Counted from the first letter of the stretch, positions 53,601 to 63,100 are shown. The stretch is 64,000 nt of DNA from Polyangium mundeleinium (GCF_028369105.1 NZ_JAQNDO010000001.1:10324501-10388500), one strand, 5' to 3'. Translations and numbers: made by a program. Notes: generated from the letters alone by a model not told the origin.

Positions 53601-54410
53601 CCCGCAGGCTACGGCATCGTATGGCCGACAGACGTTGGAACTTGGGGCAACACGGCGCGGTTCGAGCCGGCGCCACCACCGCTGCCAGAGCGGGGACCGC
53701 AGAGCGGCTGGGACATTGCGGTGAGCTTCCTGCGCGGCGCGGTCGGTGCGTACGGGGAGAGCGTTGTAGAAGGCGCAATCACGGCTGTGGTGACGGCCAT
53801 GCCGGGAGGGCTCTTTCTCAATTCCGGGTATCAGTTGCTCAAGCTCTGGACGGCGGGTATACACGAGGCGCGCGAGGGGTACAGGGCGGATGGCGTCATG
53901 GGCGCCGTGGCGGGCTACTTGAACGTGCTGAACCCGCTCTACCACTTGGGCGTAGGCGTGACAGGATCGGTCCTGGCGGTGGAGGACAAGGATTACCAAG
54001 CAGTCGGTGCCCGTGCGTTCGGGGTCGGGGCCATGGTGGTTACGGCCATCGTGAGCGGGAAGCTTGCGGCTGCGGAGGGGGCAGTGGCTCGCGGCGGAGC
54101 TAGCACCGGCAGCGGCCAAGGCGGCATCCTCGTCCGTTTTGGTGCGGAGGCTGAATCCGCTGAGGCGCTCGCTGCTGGCGCCGCAAAAGCCGAGGCACAC
54201 GGATTCCCCCATGGGGTATCCACCAAGTTGGTTTCTCGTTTGTCGGGTTCGGACCGCGCCCACAGGTCTGCGCCCTATGCAGAGGTCACAAAGCACTTCG
54301 AGGTGCAGCAAACCGGTAGAAACCCTGCCCATCATACTGTCCACTTGCCGAAACCCGTAACCGCAGAGGTTGCGAGGTTGTTCAACGAGATCTTCCAGGT
54401 GAGGCAATAA
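47655..54410 (+). CDS. Giant lipoprotein: SpvB-type N-terminus, FG-GAP repeats, RHS repeats and core, variable C-terminal toxin-like tip
   Basis: The 2251-residue protein has a hydrophobic lipoprotein signal (PLLLFIICVLAGGAC, Cys about 65). An SpvB/Tc-toxin-B-like region is at about 110-300. FG-GAP/VCBS-type repeats with calcium loops such as DVTGDGLDDL, DVNGDGMPDL and DVNGDGLPDA run to about 830. RHS/YD repeats then lead to the RHS core near 1830-1945 (DNLGSIDVVTNGAG, DELGLVHMRGRVYDPTFGRF, NPYAYVLNNPLAYVDPSGF). Beyond it are about 308 unshared residues: hydrophobic helices, then about 70 residues ending NPAHHTVHLPKPVTAEVARL. RHS proteins of this form shield a C-terminal toxin. The start is uncertain: GTG 47655 or ATG 47715. 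Confidence 0.9.
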   Translation: MSYFDQVLDGDVNRLVAAAPMWSSLVARKRVATYAPVKESVRRPAFHALIPLLLFIICVLAGGACSDLPRTEIGEAKQAVDGENPPGEEPGPSQDPTCPPAPSDVASSFPPDLSGSETTPAGTMPGSFSVTPTGEAHYTMPLVVPPGRAGLQPKHSIAYDSSAGDGPLGVGFSLTGFSVITRCPQTVAQDGAIRPVMYDTDDALCLDGRRLVLVGQSAGVHEFRTLPDSFVKVLAYFPSGWDETLGPQTFRVFTKEGLTLEYGGTAENGRAVIPDGTVRAWWMTKTTDRSGNFIEYEYLPRNESAGSQRYTAELVPKEIRYTGHSPSNTPPSRAIIFDYVDKPATATRTFFTRGIVLKSAFLLWGIRTLGPGNQPARWYHLEYETSTNTGRKRLSSVEECTADMLPVCKPETKFTWSAPPRGFQTPSTSTQIETPESPFGSVMPMDVTGDGLDDLVLVDAPEVGGAQPRSNFMVAANLGPTATQPFDTLTLGAQRARPPNAPEDKPLQPELGTPLDYNHDGRMDIFLHDPYASRTTWHVLLTQPNGTFVDVDTSIARHYGLWVNSPQGHGSAHLADVNGDGMPDLINCIEEIPLLKNKWALHLWTADGPGFSTAPIQLPLDVHPCNRELYPVDVDADGRAELVVRDHFLDMNGFPHYTNKYIALGYRAPSSPLEEITLELVASPGGVYWLDVNGDGLPDAIETGWNDRQLRTFLNTGNGFSGSIDTLTPPVLDADEHAKLGAPIDWDGDGMQDLLLPMKLAAGNLPSWVVLRSLGDGQFEIEDTTIPFDAAMTQAGITIADPRGPRVIDADGDGAHDVLLPHNGFFHVHRNLASQPDTLLAVRDGMNPLKEGHAGSLPNVSIQYTTLIDTSITEDAPPGLQDRHTYVSRYDTANGCAYPMRCIVGPRRVVSSYAVFTGAEKPRHFRVRYRDGRWHRLGRGFLGFGERILDDLDKGGGTIEVYDNVTFDPTLNVYPFAGRPVRLLRWNLPWPAPITQPIELGFTSIMYQVVPTSGGSSYFTIPVYRRERREEDIYHNPIAFFDGVEPFVRDAYSGYTSATRLSESIHVLADYDLLGNALEETTFIGRDLPFLNPAAGADTIERVARTFSNDTANWQIGLLEAQEHCSTVGSQTACRNMTRTYDTSGRTKTVAWGTPGDPETQVSVLFSRDGFGNITKTVALDAFEGRRATCTSYEAEGVFPYAQRNAEGHLTLTKFDPRHGGLLATIDPDALTTQWAYDGLGRTKRELRPDGTQTTVGLARLGSGNAGDPWTIQATTTATGAGTEVTEVDPLGRVLRTLSPGVATATTPSPPRILREILYDEYGEHVARRLVPIAENAPQNQRRYESFYRDALGRITNHVSPWDGSTTYTYEGETVRIEDPRSHETVTTLDSLGRPATITDAHGMDTTYTYGPFGVLWRVKDPGEAETVTEHDAYGRVRVANDPDRGVTELHYSGFGDLRWSQDALGRKMTLSRDRLGRVKQRSDTNTTTPGTPVENTYWVWDTAQGKGVGKIASVTSPAGHIERFRYDALGRVANMGLAIDNEAFDVSFAYDPQYGRLATTTTQAPGEAPFVVARDYDAAGHLLAVRDPATPAADAYWTLTATDGAGRITGEKFGNDATTTRTYFADKNRVESIFTQSGTTTLQHLWYTYDDKLNLETRSDYVQIPSKTETFSYDALDRLECASFDALGDPCQRKWEYLDNGNLLVAPGLGQYEYMSRPHVVDKVGAAQFYHDAVGNQIGRPGATIEYTPFDQPKRFTLAGGAVTLDYSGDGARIRKTTPTTVTVYLGGLYERVTHLDSQLVEHRYYISSSERPVAVVTRSAGSTSTLYLHVDNLGSIDVVTNGAGSQHERRSYDPFGARRNPAWGASGPWSPSASTTIGFTGHEADDELGLVHMRGRVYDPTFGRFLTMDPIVSRPLDGQNWNPYAYVLNNPLAYVDPSGFEQTTPGQPLPEPFSPEEILVIGEAPPVAPKPVSNDDGWELPAGYGIVWPTDVGTWGNTARFEPAPPPLPERGPQSGWDIAVSFLRGAVGAYGESVVEGAITAVVTAMPGGLFLNSGYQLLKLWTAGIHEAREGYRADGVMGAVAGYLNVLNPLYHLGVGVTGSVLAVEDKDYQAVGARAFGVGAMVVTAIVSGKLAAAEGAVARGGASTGSGQGGILVRFGAEAESAEALAAGAAKAEAHGFPHGVSTKLVSRLSGSDRAHRSAPYAEVTKHFEVQQTGRNPAHHTVHLPKPVTAEVARLFNEIFQVRQ

Positions 54411-54814
54411 TGTCACGCCAAATTCGTTCGATCGAGATCATGGACTGGTATGATGGCATCGTCCTGGCCATCGCGCGCACGTCCTGGCATCCAGGCATGT
54501 TTCTGGTGTCCCTGCTGAGCTGGAATCAAGTGAGCAGGCAACGAGTTTTCGTGCTTGTATCACTTACCGAAGCCGAGACCGCATCGATCCGGTCGGCGTC
54601 GGCCCAATGGGAGTCGCTGACAGCCTATTTGAGATCGCTGGTCAACACCGACCGCGATACATTCCTTGTCCTGTGGGATGAGGCTACGGATGAAGTGAAC
54701 GTAGAAATCTCGATTGCGCTCGCCGACGTGCGCGACGAAGTGATTGGCCAGGTTGAGGATGCGCTCAAGCCTGAAAGGCAGCGCTGGTTTGATGTCGTGC
54801 GGAGGGGCTCATGA
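54410..54814 (+). CDS. Small protein, candidate immunity protein for the RHS toxin tip
   Basis: I do not recognise a family in this 134-residue acidic, cytosolic protein. It begins MSRQIRSIEIMDWYDGI, has mixed strand/helix character and ends QRWFDVVRRGS. Its ATG overlaps the stop of the RHS gene by one base (TAATG), so the two are translated together. Genes in this position behind RHS toxins usually encode the cognate immunity protein. That role is inferred from context and size only. Confidence 0.75.
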   Translation: MSRQIRSIEIMDWYDGIVLAIARTSWHPGMFLVSLLSWNQVSRQRVFVLVSLTEAETASIRSASAQWESLTAYLRSLVNTDRDTFLVLWDEATDEVNVEISIALADVRDEVIGQVEDALKPERQRWFDVVRRGS

Positions 54815-54846
54815 TACGAGGGTGCGCAGCGGGTGCGGCCCTGACC

Positions 54847-56634
54847 TCACCATGAACTCGCCCCCAGATTCACCAACGGAAGCGCGTCCCCCATCTCGCC
54901 GGGCTCGTCGCCGCGGCTTTCGATGTCGCCCAGCCCGAGCGCTCCGAACCCGTTCGATCCCCAGCACTTGATGCGACCTTCCTGGAGGATCACGCAGGCG
55001 TGATAGAGGCCCGGCACGATGGTGACCGCCACCGCGCCCGTACCGAGGTCCACAGGAGGCAGGTTGTCGCCCATCTCGCCCGGGCCATCTCCTCGGGCCT
55101 TCGTGTCCCCGAGGCCGAGCTTGCCATGCCCATTGTAGCCCCAGCATTTGACGCGCCCGTCGTCGAGGACAGCGCAACTGTTTGCTCCACCTGCGGCGAT
55201 GGCAGTCGCCTTCGCGCCCGCTCCGAGGTCGACCGCCGGCAGCGCATCACCCATCTCGCCCGGTTCATCTCCCCGGTCGAGCAAGTCGCCCAGCCCGAGC
55301 GCTCCGTCGTAGTTGCCGCCCCAGCATTTCACACGGCCGTCGTCCAGCAACGCGCAACTGTGGGCGCCCGCGGAGGCGAGCGCCGTAGCCTTCACGTGGG
55401 TCCCGAGGTCGATGGCAGGCACCGCGTCTCCCATTTCGCCAGGGTCATCCCCCCGAGCCTCCATGTCCCCAGTCCCGAGCTGGCCGTGCGAACCGCTGCC
55501 CCAGCATTTCACGCGCCCATCCATGAGCAGGACGCAGCTATGGTATTTGCCCACCGTTATCGTGAGGACCTTCACGTCGGCCCCCAGGTCGACGGCTGGT
55601 AACGCGTCGCCCATCTCGCCTGGATCGTCTCCCCGGGCTTCCCAGTCGCCCAGCCCGAGCGCGCCGGCGGTGTTCTCACCCCAGCATTTGACGCGGCCAT
55701 CCGCGAGCAGCGCGCAGTTGTGCGTGAATCCCACCGCGATGGAGATCGCCTTCGCACCCGTACCGAGATCGACGGGGGGAAGTTCGTCGCCCATCTCGCC
55801 CGGCTTGCCGCCCACGGATTTGCCGTGACCAAGGCCCAGGCACCCCATTGTGTTGTTCCCCCAGCATTTGATACGCCCATCGTCGAGCAACGCGCATCCG
55901 TACCCGTTGCCATTCCCTACCTCGACGACCCGTGCCCCCTCCCCGAGCTTGACAGCGCGCAACTTATGACCCATCTCGCCGAACTCATCGCCCAGGCTTT
56001 CATAATTATCCTCGCTGCCAAGCCCACCGCCCGATGCGCTACCCCAGCACCGGGCTTTGCCGTCGGGTAGAACCGCGCACGTGATGTTGTTGCTTGCAGC
56101 ACTCACGATCTTCCGGTGCCTGCACCAGGGCGAACACAAGGGGCCGCCATCGCACTGCTCTCCGAGCGCCCCCTGAACGAAGCCGTCGCCGCAGAAGGGC
56201 GGCATGCAGAGCGGGGTGCAGGCGTCCGTCGGATCAGCATTGCCGTCGTCGCACGTCTCGCCGAAGGCGAGGACGCCGTCGCCGCAACAGTGGGCGTCAG
56301 GTTCGTTGATCTGGCCGTCGCAGTCCTCGTCACGGCCCTCGGTGTCGCACTGCTCGGCCATGGGGGTTGTCTGCCCGATACACGCGCCGACAGGTTGCCC
56401 GCGCTCATCGCAGGGTTGAAGGCCGCTCGCGCAGACGCCCACGCCCTCGGTGTCCGCGGGCCCCGTGTAGCAGGAGACCTGCGCGAAGGGGACGCAGGCC
56501 ATGGGTTCCTCGTCGCCCGGGGGGGTCGTGTCGTCGCCCGGGGTGGCCTTGAGAGAGAGATCGGTGCGGCCGCTACAGGCGAAGATGGCAGAGACGAGAG
56601 CGAGGAAGAGGGGATGCCGATGCGGGGAGGGCAT
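54847..56634 (-). CDS. Lipoprotein with seven RCC1-type propeller repeats
   Basis: The 595-residue protein has a lipoprotein signal (LFLALVSAIFAC, Cys about 20) and cysteine-rich stretches. One is DUF4215/MopI-like (CDTEGRDEDCDGQIN, CGDGVLAFGETCDDGNADPTDAC). Seven RCC1-type repeats of 60 residues follow, each centred on a CALLDDGRVKCWG-like core. At DNA level the cores recur every 180 bp (54961, 55141, 55321, 55501, 55681, 55861, about 56041). Seven blades fit a complete propeller. Two cysteines 11 residues apart in each blade could form a disulfide. ATG 56634 is used; GTG 56658 is in frame. Surface role, ligand unknown. Confidence 0.85.
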   Translation of the reverse strand: MPSPHRHPLFLALVSAIFACSGRTDLSLKATPGDDTTPPGDEEPMACVPFAQVSCYTGPADTEGVGVCASGLQPCDERGQPVGACIGQTTPMAEQCDTEGRDEDCDGQINEPDAHCCGDGVLAFGETCDDGNADPTDACTPLCMPPFCGDGFVQGALGEQCDGGPLCSPWCRHRKIVSAASNNITCAVLPDGKARCWGSASGGGLGSEDNYESLGDEFGEMGHKLRAVKLGEGARVVEVGNGNGYGCALLDDGRIKCWGNNTMGCLGLGHGKSVGGKPGEMGDELPPVDLGTGAKAISIAVGFTHNCALLADGRVKCWGENTAGALGLGDWEARGDDPGEMGDALPAVDLGADVKVLTITVGKYHSCVLLMDGRVKCWGSGSHGQLGTGDMEARGDDPGEMGDAVPAIDLGTHVKATALASAGAHSCALLDDGRVKCWGGNYDGALGLGDLLDRGDEPGEMGDALPAVDLGAGAKATAIAAGGANSCAVLDDGRVKCWGYNGHGKLGLGDTKARGDGPGEMGDNLPPVDLGTGAVAVTIVPGLYHACVILQEGRIKCWGSNGFGALGLGDIESRGDEPGEMGDALPLVNLGASSW

Positions 56635-56658
56635 GGGGAAGCGGGATGACTTTCTCAC

Positions 56659-57128
56659 GCGAACGTTCGCGGTGGACGTGTCGAGGTTGCGAGCTTACCT
56701 ACTTCGAGGACGGATGGAACGCTCATCGTTCAGACTTCGAGCTTCCCAGAGTCATCCCCGAGGCTGGTCCGCAGGGCTTCCGGGTTCCCTCGGGTGAGGC
56801 CGGAGCCTCGACGACCGGGCTTCGAGCAGACTCCGGTCAGGTCCTCGTCTCATCCACCACGCGGAAGGGATGACCCGGGTGACCTCGGAGACAGGTCGAC
56901 GGGGCTCGCCGAAGGACCCGAGGTAGGAAGGGGGCTCGTCGGTGAGGCACGTATCTCACCAGGGTCAGCCTCGACACGCGCGCACGACCCTTCGGCATGC
57001 CCCCACGTGGCGAGCCAGCGAACCCGTCACGGGCTTGCCGGGAGGTACCCCCAGGCTTCGCCGTTTGCGGTATCTTCCACGATCGTCCCGCCCTCTGCGG
57101 ACACCACCCCTGCCAAAGGAGCTTCCCC
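56659..57128. other. Intergenic stretch of about 470 bp, divergent promoters presumed
   Basis: Between the starts of the RCC1 lipoprotein (minus) and the fibro-slime protein (plus). Open frames cross it but lack ribosome-binding sites and family resemblance. I saw no hairpin with a T-tract and no convincing promoter pair. The region has slightly lower GC than the flanking genes. Confidence 0.55.
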
Positions 57129-59111
57129 ATGCGACGCAAACACGCCTTGATCTTCTTCCCCCTCGCGGCTGTTTCCCTGGCCGGCGCGATCGCCGTCGGC
57201 TGCGGAGGCGGCGACCCCTCCAGCACGCCGGGCGGAACGGGGACCGGCGGCGCGCCTGATGGCGGGGACACCGGCGGCGGGGGCGAGGGCGGGGACATTT
57301 TCGTCGGGTCCGGGGGCACGGGCGGCGCGGGGGGCGTGGGCGGCGCGGGGGGCACCGGGGGCGATTGTGACGGCGGGCCGTGCGGCCCGGTGTGCGGCAA
57401 TGGGGTCATCGAGCCGGGGGAGGTCTGCGACGACGGCAACGTGAACGCGGGGGACGGCTGCTCGAACGATTGCACCACGATCGAGAAGGATTACGCGTGC
57501 CCGATGCCGGGCATGGCTTGCGTGAGCACGGTCGTCTGCGGCGACGGCAAGGTCACGGGCGCCGAGACGTGCGACGACACGAATGCCGCGCCGGGCGACG
57601 GCTGCGACGCGCTTTGCCAGGTCGAGCTCGGCTGGCAATGCCCCTTCATCGGCGCGGCTTGCCAGGCCGCCGCGTGCGGCGACAGCATCATCGCGGGCAA
57701 GGAAGAGTGCGAAGACGGCAACGCCGTGGCCGGCGACGGCTGCGACGTGAATTGCCAGCTCGAAATCGGATGGGTTTGCCCGCCGGGCATGCCGTGCAAG
57801 GCCACCGTCTGCGGCGATGCGATCGTCGAGGGCAAGGAGCCCTGCGACGACGGCAACAACAACATGGGCGACGGCTGCACGCCCTTCTGCCAGCGCGAGC
57901 CCGACTGCACGTTGGGCGCGTGCAAGTCGACCTGCGGCGACGGCCTCAAGCTCCCGGGCGACAACGAGCAATGCGAGGACGGCAATAGCGCAGACGGCGA
58001 CGGCTGCTCGTCGACCTGCCAGCTCGAACCGGGTTTTTCCTGCCAGGACGTCGCGCAGAACGCGGGGAGCACGCTGGAGATCCCGATCGTCCTGCGCGAC
58101 TTCAAGATCGCGCACCCCGATTTCGAGAACTTCAGCGGCAACGACCTCGGCATCGTGCAGTCGATGCTCGGCCCGGACGGCAAGCCTGTCTACGCCGGCA
58201 ACCCGACGACGCCGACCACCTCGGGCAAGGCGAACTTCGATCAATGGTACCGCGACGTCGCGGGCGTGAACTTCACGGTCCTGCAGAAGCTCACGCTGAC
58301 GCAATTGCCCTCGGGCGCGTACCGGTTCGACGACTCGACGTTTTTCCCGCTGAACGGCATCGCCTTCGGCAACGAGGGGAACGCGAACAACTTCCACTTC
58401 ACGAGCGAGGTCCGGTACTGGTTCGAGTACAAGGGCAACGAGCAGCTCGATTTCACGGGCGACGACGACGTGTGGGTCTTCGTGAACAAGCGGCTCGCGG
58501 TGAACCTCGGCGGCGTGCACGGGGCGCAGACGGGCGGCGTCTTGCTCAACGCCGCGAAGGCGCTGGAGCTCGGCCTCGAGCTCGGCAAGATCTACGAGAC
58601 CGTCGTCCTCCAGGCCGAGCGGCACACGTCGCAATCGAACTACCGCCTCACGCTCTCCAATTTCGTGAACACGAAATCGACCTGCCAGAGCGTCTGCGGC
58701 GACGGCGTCCTCACCCCGAACGAGGCCTGCGACGACGGCACGAACGACGGCAGCTACGGCTCGTGTACGCCCGACTGCAAGAAGGGCCCGTATTGTGGTG
58801 ACGGCATCGTGCAGCCGGAGGGCAACGAGGAGTGCGATGACGGCGTCAATTTGACCCCGTACGGCAGTGGGTGCGCGCCGGGCTGCAAGACGGGCGCCTC
58901 CTGCGGCGACGGCCAGATCGACAGCCTCTTCGGCGAGCTTTGTGACGACGGCACGAACGACGGCGGCTACGGCGAATGCGCCGCGGGCTGCACGCTCGGG
59001 CCGCGCTGCGGCGACGGCATCGTCCAGGCGGGCTTCGAGTCGTGCGACGACGGCAACAAGACGCCCGGCGACGGCTGCGATCAGAAATGCGTGATGGAAT
59101 CGCCCAAGTGA
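57129..59111 (+). CDS. Lipoprotein with nine DUF4215-type repeats flanking a fibro-slime domain
   Basis: The 660-residue protein has a lipoprotein signal (LAGAIAVGC, Cys about 24) and a Gly-rich spacer. Five cysteine repeats of the DUF4215 type follow (for example CGNGVIEPGEVCDDGN and GDGC). A fibro-slime domain comes next (about 320-510: VLRDFKIAHPDF, ANFDQWYRDVAGVNF, TGDDDVWVFVNKRLAVNLGG). Four more cysteine repeats run to the end, the last being CGDGIVQAGFESCDDGN. Fibro-slime domains are carbohydrate-binding, PA14-related modules of surface proteins. AAAGGAG eight bases before ATG 57129 sets the start. The 143 bp to the kinase gene show no terminator. Confidence 0.88.
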   Translation: MRRKHALIFFPLAAVSLAGAIAVGCGGGDPSSTPGGTGTGGAPDGGDTGGGGEGGDIFVGSGGTGGAGGVGGAGGTGGDCDGGPCGPVCGNGVIEPGEVCDDGNVNAGDGCSNDCTTIEKDYACPMPGMACVSTVVCGDGKVTGAETCDDTNAAPGDGCDALCQVELGWQCPFIGAACQAAACGDSIIAGKEECEDGNAVAGDGCDVNCQLEIGWVCPPGMPCKATVCGDAIVEGKEPCDDGNNNMGDGCTPFCQREPDCTLGACKSTCGDGLKLPGDNEQCEDGNSADGDGCSSTCQLEPGFSCQDVAQNAGSTLEIPIVLRDFKIAHPDFENFSGNDLGIVQSMLGPDGKPVYAGNPTTPTTSGKANFDQWYRDVAGVNFTVLQKLTLTQLPSGAYRFDDSTFFPLNGIAFGNEGNANNFHFTSEVRYWFEYKGNEQLDFTGDDDVWVFVNKRLAVNLGGVHGAQTGGVLLNAAKALELGLELGKIYETVVLQAERHTSQSNYRLTLSNFVNTKSTCQSVCGDGVLTPNEACDDGTNDGSYGSCTPDCKKGPYCGDGIVQPEGNEECDDGVNLTPYGSGCAPGCKTGASCGDGQIDSLFGELCDDGTNDGGYGECAAGCTLGPRCGDGIVQAGFESCDDGNKTPGDGCDQKCVMESPK

Positions 59112-59254
59112 AACCCGGCCCGCGGGCGCGGGCAATCGTGGCCGCGATCGTGCCCCACGGAACCGCGCCCGCTCGCATTCGTCGGTGACAGCAGGTCCCC
59201 GCCGCTGCCTGCTTCTTGAACCGCCGCGCGGGACCAGGGTACGATGGTGTTCGC

Positions 59255-60569
<1,315 letters not shown>

Positions 60570-60592
<23 letters not shown>

Positions 60593-61571
60593 GCATTCCC
60601 GGCGCGCCGCGTGGCTCGGCCTTTTCGTGGCAGCCGCGTCGCCGAGCCCCGCGGCCGCGGCCGAGCCCGCCGTGCCGGATCCCGCGGCGCTGGCGCTCTT
60701 CGAGAGCGCGCGGGAGCTCGTGGAGAAGGGCGATTGGGCCGCCGGCTGCGCCAAATTCGAGGCGAGCTTGATGGTGTATGTGGCGCCGAGCACGATGCTC
60801 AACCTCGCGAAGTGTTACGAGCACGAGGGCAAGCTCGCCAAGGCGTGGTCGGCCTACAAGCGGTCGCTCGTGCTCAACCAGGAGACGCCGGGCGCCGAGC
60901 GAAAAAGCGCGCTCGATACCATCGCGAAAGAAGGCATCACCCAGATCGAGCCGAGGCTGCCCCGCGTAAAACTCACCGTCGTGAACCCGCCCCCCGGCCT
61001 TTACATCACGCGCAATGGCCAGGAGGTGCCCGGGGCCATGCTCGGGAGCGTCATCCCCATGGATCCGGGCCCGCAGACGATCGCCGTGCAGGCGCCGGGT
61101 TTTCGCGCGATCCGAAAATCCTTCACCGCGGCCGAGGGCAAGACGGAGGAGATCACCATCAAGCTCGAACCGGAGCGCGGCGACGCGGCCCCGCAAGGCG
61201 GCGGGCGCATCCCGGTCTGGGCGTGGGTCGCGGCGGGCGGGGGCGTCGCGCTCGGCGTCGCGGCGGCCGGATTTCGTATCGATCAGGCCCGCGTCGAGGG
61301 GAAGCAGGAGGCGCTCTGCAAGGGCGACCTGGAGACCGGTTGTCCGCCGCTATCGCAATACGATCCGGCGGAGGACAACAGCCGCAAGAAACGTGATTTC
61401 GCGCTTTTCGTGGGCCTCGGTGCCGGGGGCGTGGTCGCGCTCGGCGCGGCGGTGACGGGGTTCGTCCTCGGGCAGAAGTCACCCGCGCGGGGGGCTTCGG
61501 CAGGCCCCGTGGTCGTCCCGTGGATCGGACCGAATGTCGCAGGTGCTGCCATCGGGAGTCGATTTGAATGA
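60570..61571 (+). CDS. Secreted TPR/PEGA-domain membrane protein
   Basis: The 333-residue protein has a signal peptide (AAWLGLFVAAASPSPAAAA). A TPR-like region follows (about 33-120: FESARELVEKGDWAAGCAKF, TMLNLAKCYEHEGKLAKAWS). A PEGA-type beta domain comes next (about 131-200: KLTVVNPPPGLYITRNG). The C-terminus has two membrane segments (about 213-232 and 275-300) flanking a charged loop. It starts inside the kinase gene and ends inside the start of the propeller lipoprotein gene (ATGA). TPR/PEGA proteins of this type are common beside myxobacterial Ser/Thr kinases and are likely kinase-linked scaffolds. Confidence 0.82.
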
Positions 61572-63085
61572 AACCTATCGTCGCTCTGAGCTCGTCGGTC
61601 ATTTTCCTCGCAGCTTGCCTCACGCCCGACGCCGTCCCGTCGCCCGAGCGCGACGCGGGCGCGGGCGGCATGGGCGGTCAGGGCAACGCGTCGAGCGCAG
61701 GCGGCGGCGGGGACGGCGGAGTGGGCGCGGCGACGGGCGACGTCGTCTGGGGAAAGGCGTTCGGCGCTCAGTATAACGACCAACACGCGTCGGGGGTCGC
61801 CGTCGATCCGACGGACGACTCCATCTACCTCGTGGGGAGCTACGAGGGCGAGTTCTCGTTCGACGGAGCGAACAATCTGTCGAATGCGGGGAACTCGGAC
61901 ATCTACCTGGCCAAGTTCGATTCGATGGGCGGATTTCAATGGTCCGTCCGTTCGGGCGACTGGGCAGACCAGTACGTCAACGCCGTCGCCGTCGGGGGCG
62001 ATCGAAACATCTTCCTCGCCGGCTCGTACGAGGGGGCCCTCGATCTGCCGAACGACGTCAAGCTCACGGACATCGGCGGCCAGTCCGACGTGTTCGTCGT
62101 GAAGCTCAACCCGGAAGGCGCGACCGTGTGGGCGAAGGGATTCGGGGACGGCTCGCAACAGCCGAAGATCGCGACGACGATCGCCGTCGACAGCCAAGGC
62201 AATGCGGTCATCGCCGGCTATTTCTCGGGCTCTTTGGAGTTCATCCCGAGCCAGCCGATCAGCACGATGAGCAATCGAGACGTCTTCCTCGCGAAGCTCG
62301 ACAAGGACGGCAATCCGCTCTGGAGCAAGCGCCTCGGCAACGGGGACCCGGGCGGCCCGGAGAACCGCATCCTCTGCCGCGTCGCGCTCGATCACCAGGA
62401 CAACATCGTCCTGGAGACGGCCTTCACGGGCACGATGAGCCTCGGCGCGCCGCTGCCCGACGTGGCGCCCGCGGGCAGCCGCGGCATCCTGCTCGCGAAG
62501 TTCGCCCCGGATGGCAAACCCCTCTGGCAGCAGGTCTTCGGCGCTGCAAATGCAGAGCAACGCAGCCGCGCTCTCGCCGTCGATTCCAAGAACAACATCG
62601 TCCTCACGGGCGACATGGCCGGCACGGTCAATTTTGGGGGCGCGTCGCTCTCGACCTCGGCGACCGGCGACCCGGATCTCTTCGTCGCGAAGTTCGATCC
62701 GGATGGCAAGCACGTCTTCAGCCTGCGCGCCGGCAATGGCCAACCGCAGGAAGGCAGGGCCATCGCCGTGGACGCCCACGACAACGTGATCGTCACGGGC
62801 AGCTATTACGGCGTCCTCGATTTCAATACCGAGGGCACGCTCGTCGGCAGCGGGCTCGGCGGCGGCGATTACGACCTCTTCGCGCTGAAGCTCGATCCGA
62901 ACGGCAAGCTCGTCTGGGCCAAGGCCTTCGGCAACGGGGACCATCAAGACACCGAGGCCATGGCCCTCGATAGCAAGGGCCACACGATCTTCGGCGGCTC
63001 GTTCGACGGGAACATCAACCTCCCGAACGTGGTGCTGACGAGCACCGGGTATGACGATATCTTCTTGATGAAGCTCTCTCCGTGA
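61568..63085 (+). CDS. Lipoprotein with seven SBBP propeller repeats (copy 1)
   Basis: The 505-residue lipoprotein has the signal MKPIVALSSSVIFLAAC (Cys 17) and a Gly-rich spacer. Seven propeller repeats of about 57 residues follow, typified by VAVDPTDDSIYLVGSYEGEF, then DIYLAKFD and the G-x-x-W core. Seven fit one closed propeller. Its ATG overlaps the stop of the TPR/PEGA gene. It is followed 15 bp later by a near copy of itself. Homologous in design to the protein at 28567-30603 but without the MopI motifs. Extracellular; role unknown. Confidence 0.88.
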   Translation: MKPIVALSSSVIFLAACLTPDAVPSPERDAGAGGMGGQGNASSAGGGGDGGVGAATGDVVWGKAFGAQYNDQHASGVAVDPTDDSIYLVGSYEGEFSFDGANNLSNAGNSDIYLAKFDSMGGFQWSVRSGDWADQYVNAVAVGGDRNIFLAGSYEGALDLPNDVKLTDIGGQSDVFVVKLNPEGATVWAKGFGDGSQQPKIATTIAVDSQGNAVIAGYFSGSLEFIPSQPISTMSNRDVFLAKLDKDGNPLWSKRLGNGDPGGPENRILCRVALDHQDNIVLETAFTGTMSLGAPLPDVAPAGSRGILLAKFAPDGKPLWQQVFGAANAEQRSRALAVDSKNNIVLTGDMAGTVNFGGASLSTSATGDPDLFVAKFDPDGKHVFSLRAGNGQPQEGRAIAVDAHDNVIVTGSYYGVLDFNTEGTLVGSGLGGGDYDLFALKLDPNGKLVWAKAFGNGDHQDTEAMALDSKGHTIFGGSFDGNINLPNVVLTSTGYDDIFLMKLSP

Positions 63086-63100
63086 ATGGGGGTATCCACC

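Noticed and set aside
51549..54416. A 955-codon minus-strand frame antisense to the RHS gene
   Set aside because: No family resemblance or ribosome-binding site, and the plus strand carries the clear RHS core. The same reasoning removes the long antisense frames at 4666-6807 and 38734-41352.
59112..59190. Intrinsic terminator after the fibro-slime gene
   Set aside because: A short GC palindrome exists near 59120 but no run of T follows it.
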